Origin: Phoebastria nigripes
Lineage: Eukaryota; Chordata; Aves; Procellariiformes; Diomedeidae
Assembly: GCA_035582835.1 (NCBI GenBank)
Contig: JAYKAV010001887.1
Span: forward strand, 3,570,769-3,634,768
DNA: 64,000 nt
Direction of reading: 5' to 3'
The notes below the pieces were generated by a model. That model was not told where the DNA came from. It ran no database searches and worked only from the letters and a program-made list of their open reading frames with translations. The translations under genes and the position numbers were made by a program. Positions 57,745 to 64,000 of the stretch are shown one piece after another. Every line of letters begins with the position of its first letter. Position 1 is the stretch's first letter.

Positions 57745-59960
57745 AATCAAGTGATTAAAAGAGACTGTCAGATCTGGGAAGAGTCTGCTGAGTTCCTCTG
57801 TTCAGCACTGGAGCATGCTGTTGTCTAAGCTTGCTAAAATAATTTAAAAATGAGCAGATTGCATATTGATCTAGTGCTATATAATTAACCCTCTGAGTGC
57901 AGTAAGTACATGACTAAGTGTACAGTTGGCAGTCGGTTCAGGTAATGCTACTTCTCTAAGGGTTAAAATTATTCTTTCAAACTTTAAAATGTCTCTCTTC
58001 AAACTTTTCAGGTTTGTGCACGTAGCTTTCATTCAGTGCTTCTGAAGTTACATTTACACAGGAGAGGAATAAAGCAATAGGTTTAGATCTTCTAAACTAA
58101 AACTGGAATTAAAAAATCTACACTACTGTAAGCAAAAGTACCTAAATAAAGGGAATAAACCCAAAGCTGCTCTACAGACTAATCAGGTTTGTTTTTTTTT
58201 TTTTTTAAATTTTCAATCTTTGAGACATAAACTTGTTTAAAAAGTTATGTTTAGTCCAATGTAAAAAATTAGGGTTTGTGTTTTTGCATTAAGAAAAAAA
58301 TATAAAAATATTTTGTACATTATAAAGGTCATCTTAAATTTCTTGCAGTTCTACAATAATATTACTACATAATTTGTATTCAGTACTCTAAAACCTATTC
58401 TGTAAAGTAGAAAAAAATAGACCCCCCCTCTCCCTCTGTGTGGTGTTATTTTTCTCTTCAGCAGTCTGGAATATATTTCTTTCAAGCAGGAAAAAAATCT
58501 GCACTGGACTAGATTGTGAGAAGCCTGTACACCTGAAGTGAATCAAGAACTTGGATTAATCTGGGATTTACATCGATTCAGGGATATCACAATCTGTCCA
58601 CAGTGGTTTTTGTTTATCAAGCTCAAAATATAAATAAAATACCAGAAACTGGTAAACGTTCTCAAGCTGGAGAGAATACATTAACATTTGGCATTGTCAT
58701 GGGGGTGGAGGGAGGATCTTTTAGAAAAAGCTAGAATAAGNTTTTTTTAAAAAGTTACACACCAAATCATGAAAAAAAGGGTTCTGATCTTGCTGAGGGT
58801 ACGTGCAGACNGATGCCTGAAGCGAAGAGCAGGGTAGTGTGCCGTTCTGCTGCCAGACTGCCCTGGGGAAGGGGAGAGCCGCGCGTGGCGGCAGAGCTCG
58901 CACCTCTCCTCCACCCCGTCCGCTCAGCAGAAAGCGGCTTGTTGGGACAGCGCAGTCCTCTGCCTTGGGTCCGCCTGCCAGGGCTGCGGGCGCCCTGCAC
59001 GCCCACCCTGCCTGCCGCTGCGTGGATGCNGAGTTAGGTCAAGGCCGTAGTAACAAACTGATTTTTGAGGCTTTGCCCAGCCTATCTGGTGAGATTTCTG
59101 GCTGTCCACGTCTGCAGTGGACGATTCCTAACAGCAAGGGAGACCCTGCACCTGACTGATGCAGCGAGCAATCGACCGTCAGACCTTCCAGCGGCCGGTC
59201 CAAGCTCCTTTTACTGTCCGGTTAGCGCTCCCTTTTCCTCTGCCACGCTGTACGCTTGTGGAATGGGACGTGTCTGCACAGAGACCTGTTACCTGTAAAC
59301 AATATCCTCCTGTTCTCAAACAAGAAGTTTAAAAAATTCACCTCGTTCGTTTAAATATTTCATTTCTCTATCATCCGGTCAGATCAGAAAGCCAGCATCG
59401 CTACATTTAATTTTCAGACAAAAGGGCTTTTAAGAAATGCTCCTATTCCAGCTTTTCCAGCTCCATGGTATAACGGCTACGAGAGATCTGTGAGTGAGTG
59501 ACTATACTTTAAAGCAGCTCGGGAGGCAGGGAGTGGAAGCCAGTGTTAAGATTGCTAGCACCTACCATCTACTGCAGCAAGCTGGGGAGTTTGTCTGCTT
59601 TCTGCCATACTTGAAGGTAATGCAGTAAAAAAAAAAAAAAAGAAAAACCCCAAACAAACAAAAAAAGCAGCACAGGGCAGGGACAAAAGGCTTGTTTACT
59701 CATCAGCACTTTAAATTTTGGCAAGTACTTATTTTTTACCTTTTTTTTTGAAATCACTTTTCTATCTTTAGCACCACCCCCCCAAAAAAACCCAAATGAG
59801 TTTTCCAGCACCCTTAAGTCATCCTGTTGCCTAACTTTGCATGTTTTACAGTGAGATGGGGAATTTGGATGGGCCTCTGGTCCTTTTCAATGGGCAGCGA
59901 AACCAGGTGGGAGAGAGCGAAGTGCCCAGTGTCCCGGCCAACGCGGCTCGGCGCGTGGGA

Positions 59961-60261
59961 CTATGTCCCCGTGGAGGCCACGCTGTACGCTGGGGACTCC
60001 GTGGGCGCAGAAGAGCACCTGGTGGTCAGTCTGGAGGAGCAGGTGGCGGTTTGGAGGTGAGCGGAGACGGGGAAGGGGTCGGGCTGTTCTCTGTGTGCGG
60101 AGTCAGCGGGGACTGCAAGCTTGTCTGAAGGAAAAGCAGAGGAGATGCATTGGAGTGCGTCCAGAGGAGAGGGAGGGGAGTCTATAGCACTTCCATCGGA
60201 AGAAACTGGGCTGGCACAGCGTCCTTCTCCTTGTAAGTACCGAATGCACTTCTTTTTCCTC
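59961..60261 (-). CDS. TCF7: TCF7 terminal coding exon (C-clamp end and E-tail)
   Basis: On the - strand an acceptor CTGTTCTTAG precedes G|AGG AAA AAG AAG TGC. With the split first Arg this reads RRKKKCIRYLQGEGRC and continues SPVSSDGSAIDSPPSP to a TAG at 59961-59963, about 100 residues. RRKKKC is the second half of the C-clamp, the cysteine-rich DNA-binding extension found only in E-tail isoforms of TCF/LEF factors. TCF7 is an HMG-box nuclear factor that recruits beta-catenin to Wnt target genes and acts in T-cell development. The family signature alone does not exclude TCF7L2, which has a similar start to its tail, but linkage to SKP1 and PPP2CA in convergent orientation supports TCF7. The part after about residue 25 of the exon has little similarity to the human tail I remember. 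The rest of the gene lies beyond the right edge. Confidence 0.9.
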
Positions 60262-60299
60262 CTAAGAACAGTGAAGAGAGTTATCTGTGAATAAAACGC

Positions 60300-60640
60300 G
60301 AGTTCACGGTCATACACAAGANGTACACCAAGCCAGCCGGGGGCACGCGGCCAGCTGGGGATTCGCGGCCCCCGCGTTCACCGCGGCCCCCGGCCGGCCC
60401 CTGCCCTCTCCCCGGCCGGGGCTCGCCCTCGGCTGCGCGGGGCCGGGCAGCGGCCGCGCTGCGCGGCTCCGCGGCGACCGCCAGGCGGCGCCGTAACGGC
60501 GGCCCCGCGGCGCGGGCCGGGGGGCGCTGCGCGGCCGCGCAGAAGCGGCGCTGGCGCCGCCCGCTCCGCGCCCCGCGGCTGGCCTGCAGCCGGAGGCGGC
60601 TGCTGCAAGAGCGCGCTGCTCTCGGCGCGGAGTTCAAATG
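60300..60640. promoter_or_regulatory. CpG island inside the TCF7 terminal intron
   Basis: An extremely GC- and CpG-dense block begins about 40 bp from the TCF7 last-exon acceptor and stops abruptly at an A-rich repeat. CGCGG, GGCGGCG and GCGCGG motifs are frequent. It has no TATA box or exon that I can identify. It may be an alternative or antisense promoter, or a methylated intragenic island. Open frames across it on both strands are compositional. Confidence 0.6.
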
Positions 60641-60669
60641 GAAAGGCTTCGCCCATGAAAGGCAGAGAG

Positions 60670-60770
60670 GAGTCGTAAAAACAATAATAAAAACCAAAAA
60701 ACAGTAACAAAAATCTAATAAAAAAGCAATAATAAAAATCAAAACAATAATAAAAATCAAAATAAGGAGG
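60670..60770. repeat. A-rich (AATAAAAA)n-like simple repeat
   Basis: Irregular repeats of CAATAATAAAAATC and AAAACAATAATAAA with no other composition. It directly abuts the right side of the CpG island. It contains many poly(A)-like hexamers on the + strand that should not be read as gene ends. Confidence 0.8.
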
Positions 60771-63700
60771 TAATTTCTCACCGGCCCAGCACTAATGCCA
60801 CCATCCAGGCTTCTCTGCTTCTGGGGGTTGAGTGGGGCAAATGCGCTCCGAGTTCAAGACTAAAACGTTCCCACCCCGACGCATAAGCCCACGCCCGCCT
60901 GCCGCAGCGCACATGGGACACGTGTGTGCCTGTGGTATTATGGGGCAGGTTGGCTGACATGCCACAGCACGGGGCCACCGTGCAGGCAGGTGCCCGGCAG
61001 ACAGCCGGCCCTGGGCTGTGCCCGCTCGGACAGGGTGCGGGGCACGCGGCATCGCTGTGGTCAGGGGTGCCAGGTCGTGCACTGCCAGGACACTGCCCTC
61101 CGCACCATTTCCGGCTCCTCTCCTAAGGCAATGCAAGTCAGCCCAAACTCTTAAGGTCTTAAGAGTGTCTTTGCCTGTGGCCCATTTCCTAGCACTTTCC
61201 TCGGCTTGTGCATCATGTATTATCTAGTTAGCTCTTCTTTCTGCAGCAAAAGCCTCTGATCTCAGCCATCTCTGCATCTCAAAATAGTTTACATTCATTC
61301 CTGACTCAGTGACACAGCTGAGTTGAAAGTGCTCAACAAAGGTTCAGGAAGAAGGAAGAAAATGGCCTTGGACCAGCTGGAGGAAGACATGGTCTGAGGC
61401 TGTCTGAGGTCCTGCTTTGGATGTTAGACTAGGCCTGAGCCCTTCAGAAGACCTGCCGGTCTTTGAGGGTAGATCACCTTTTAAACTGCTGACTAAGCCA
61501 AGGAAAAAATAGCCCTGACAGTGCTACTCTTCACACTTCAGCCCGTGGGCAGGAAATGTTTGCTGTGATCTCTCCCTTAGGAAGCAGAGGTACAAATACA
61601 AAATGCAACATAGAGAGACACTGGAGAGAAAGATTAGGCAGAAGAAGGACCTGAATGAACCTGGAACTGTGAAAGACTCAGTTCCACATTTCCTTTCTGT
61701 GGAGCGTGACAAATAGAGCTGGGGAAGATTTACTCACAAAAAGGGTTTTTTACAGGAAAGTACCCCATCGGTGGCAACTCTCCTCCTCTAACCCTGCTTT
61801 TCTAGTAAGGAGCCCGCTGGGACCGGGAAGATCCCAAAGACAGCAGTGCCTGGGGAGCAGGGACCAGCCTCCCTTCATCCCCCCTGGAGAAGACGTTCAG
61901 GTTCCCCACTTGTTCGTGTGTTATGATTTGAGGGGGGGGAGGTGTGTCTCAAAAATACAAGTCATATCATCTTGCTGTAACTGGATTTGGGCATGATTTC
62001 TCCACATCCCTTGACAATTCTGCTGTTTAGTATCGAAAACAGGAATATTGAGCCTGAGTTCCAGTTGTCATCTCGTACGCCCAGATGACTTTAACCACTC
62101 CTGGCTAGCCAGAGTCAGTCCCTCACACTGTCTCATGTTGTCTTTACATACTCTGTGTTGAGCTGGTTTTTCCTTCTCTTTGTGTGACAGATCCCTCATG
62201 TCACCTGCTATGGATCCTCGAGCATCTCAGTATAGTTTTAAACAAAAGAGCTCTTGAGATGTCACCTTAATAGTAGTGAGGGAACAATTCCTCTGCTGGA
62301 GATGGTATTAATGACTTTATAGCTAAAACAGCTAAAAGAACATCTTCCTCCTGCTCGGCTCCCTGCCTCGGCTGTCTCATTTGAGGACAACAGATCAAAT
62401 GGAGAACTTGCTAATGTGGGCATATACCTTTCTTTGATCTTACTAATGAAAAACTAGACAGTGTTAGAATATGTATTAACTAGTCCAGTATTAAACATGA
62501 CTTTGCACTGGATGCGAACAAGAGAAGTGCTATTACTGCTGTCAGTGTCATCGTTAGCCGTGGTGACCCAATTAATGCGATATGAAACGCGACAGCCCTG
62601 CTGAACTGAATATTTAACTCAGAGGTTATTTTACACGGGCTGTAATTTCCCAGAGCAGACAAGCCCGAGGAGAAGCTGTATCTCCCATGGACGTCTCAGG
62701 AGTAGCTGCAGGATGGGGAGTTGCAATGACCTGTTTAAGATGATACAAATCTATCCATCAATTCACTGATTCGATTTAAAATAACGGGGGAAAAAAGCAG
62801 ATCTGATACTACAGATTGCTGATAATGAACCAGTTAGTGGGCTATGGTTGATGTGGCTATTACACAGCTAAAGGGATTTATCCCTCTCCCTTTAGGAACT
62901 ACAGCACCCTGGAGCGGTTTGCCTGGGGTGAGGGGACGAGGGTGAAAGCTGTAGAGCAGGAACACCCAGTTTTAACCAGTTAACCTCTCCTGTGGAGTGG
63001 AAATCCTCCNGTGGACGTTGCTCTCCGCAGGTGACCAGAGCATGTACGACAGGAGCCCTTGAGCCGGCAGCAGCACGTTAGTACGGGAAATTGTAGAACA
63101 GCTGTGACCAACCAGGGTTTGAGAGGCAAAGGTTAAAAAATAAAAGCATGCTAAGGTCTCCGAGCACTTCAGCAGCCTGTGTTAATTGGAAGCAGTGCAG
63201 AGGAGAAGCTGAATTAAGAGAGTTCAAATGAAGGCAGAGTGAAGTTGGAGGAACTGCCCGCAGAGCTGCAGCCGTGCCCTGCGCTGTGGTACGGGGCTCT
63301 CAGCTCGGTGGTATTGCTGTGTAAGTGATGGTCACAAAAATCCCTCTCTGGACATTCAAGGTAAAGTATTAATGACATTAAGGGAGCCCTGTCCAGATTC
63401 TTTATCAGTTAAAAAATGGTGCTTGATGACATCACCCAGTGTATACCGGGCGAGCGGGGAGGTTTGCTGTTGCGCAGCACCCCGGGGTGCAGGACGCGGC
63501 TGCAGGAGGGGAGCTCGCCTCGGGCTCAGCCACAGGGACCTGAGTTCCNGACGCTGCCGCTCAGGCTGCGAGGTCGGTGGCCAAGCACTGTCGGGACACT
63601 GCAGGGCTGCGCTTTGGGGCTCCGATTTGGGTAGACTAAGTGATTTTAGTCACTTCAAGCTGCAGTAAGCACATTAAGCAATACTTTACTTCCAGCTTTT

Positions 63701-64000
63701 GCTAGAGTCCTCAACGCATTGGTATAAAAATATGCTATGAATTGTAGACCTCTGTCCAGGCTGGAGCCTCTCCATGCTTCCGTGCCCAGGTCCAGAAGCC
63801 CCCAGGAGCTTTTTCTGTCTGGCTGCATCTGCAGACCCCTAGAGCCAGGTAGCACTTGGTTCATGCATTAAACTTTACTATTGCCTGGCCATGTCCGTTC
63901 CCTACAAGCCCAAGGCACAGGGCGCTTGCAAACTGTCTCACTGCTTGAGGCTCTCCCACCCCACGGTGGGTACTGCACAACTTCAGGGCCAAGAAGAGGT

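Larger units (their letters stand above)
56400..59960 (-). other. TCF7: Probable TCF7 3' UTR (approximate end)
   Basis: Sequence downstream of the TCF7 stop codon on the - strand. On that strand the first canonical AATAAA I find is at 56423-56428, giving a 3' UTR of up to about 3.5 kb. ATTAAA variants at about 57425, 57741 and 59408 could give shorter forms. The AT-rich block around 58250-58325 (minus-strand TGTACAAAATATTTTTATA) looks like conserved UTR sequence. The extent is inference. A GC-rich patch at 58850-59010 lies within it. Confidence 0.45.
60262..64000 (-). other. TCF7: TCF7 intron upstream of the terminal exon (partial)
   Basis: Searched on the - strand for the preceding C-clamp exon (CRARFGLNQQTDWCGPC type) and for HMG-box exons; none was found, so the intron runs to the window edge. 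It contains the intronic CpG island and the A-rich repeat listed separately. Short open frames elsewhere have no support. Confidence 0.65.

Noticed and set aside
60281..60781. 166-codon - strand ORF across the TCF7 intronic island
   Set aside because: It joins the A-rich repeat, read as hydrophobic residues, to the GC-rich island, and does not match any TCF7 exon.
61360..61470. Segment with GTTAGACTAGGCC considered as a CR1 fragment
   Set aside because: It lacks the CCCTTCCAACC block and terminal repeats, so the resemblance is too weak to call.
60262..64000. Search for the preceding TCF7 C-clamp and HMG-box exons
   Set aside because: No - strand segment encoding CRARF...WCGPC or the HMG box with a suitable donor was found, so none is annotated.

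Overview
The window is vertebrate nuclear DNA, almost certainly from a bird outside the galliform and waterfowl groups. Evidence: large GT-AG introns, CpG-island promoters, CR1-type retroelement tails, and one solo LTR of a family I recognise from neoavian genomes. No bacterial, CRISPR, plasmid or tRNA/rRNA feature was found. About 55 isolated single N bases are scattered through it; these look like masked ambiguous calls rather than gaps.

Three genes are supported. PPP2CA (+ strand) encodes the catalytic alpha subunit of protein phosphatase 2A. All seven coding exons lie between 16784 and 33113 and splice into an intact 309-residue protein. SKP1 (+ strand) encodes the SCF ubiquitin-ligase adaptor. 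It has a non-coding first exon ending at 45105 and five coding exons between 47890 and 53625, giving an intact 163-residue protein. TCF7 (- strand) is represented by its terminal coding exon (59961-60261), which holds the end of the C-clamp and the E-tail, plus a likely long 3' UTR to its left and intron to the right edge. The order PPP2CA, SKP1, TCF7, with SKP1 and TCF7 convergent, matches the human 5q31 arrangement as I remember it.

Layout: 1-15.9 kb is AT-rich sequence without a recognisable exon. 15.95-17.56 kb is the PPP2CA CpG island with NRF1-type and CRE sites. 16.9-29.5 kb is the large first intron of PPP2CA, which contains an unexpectedly long unexplained ORF. 33.1-33.9 kb is the PPP2CA 3' UTR. 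33.9-44.3 kb is intergenic, with CR1 fragments, a solo LTR and two small GC-rich patches. 44.3-45.45 kb is the SKP1 CpG-island promoter with a TATA-like box. 45.1-54.9 kb is SKP1. 54.9-56.4 kb separates the two convergent genes. 56.4-64 kb is the 3' part of TCF7, including an intronic CpG island beside the last exon.

The three products act in the same broad signalling space. PP2A dephosphorylates many regulators, including Wnt-pathway components. SKP1 links F-box proteins such as beta-TrCP to CUL1. TCF7 is a nuclear effector of beta-catenin. They are separate transcription units, and the linkage is ordinary conserved synteny, not an operon. I see no evidence of a novel multi-gene system. The most unusual unexplained item is the 229-codon ORF in PPP2CA intron 1.
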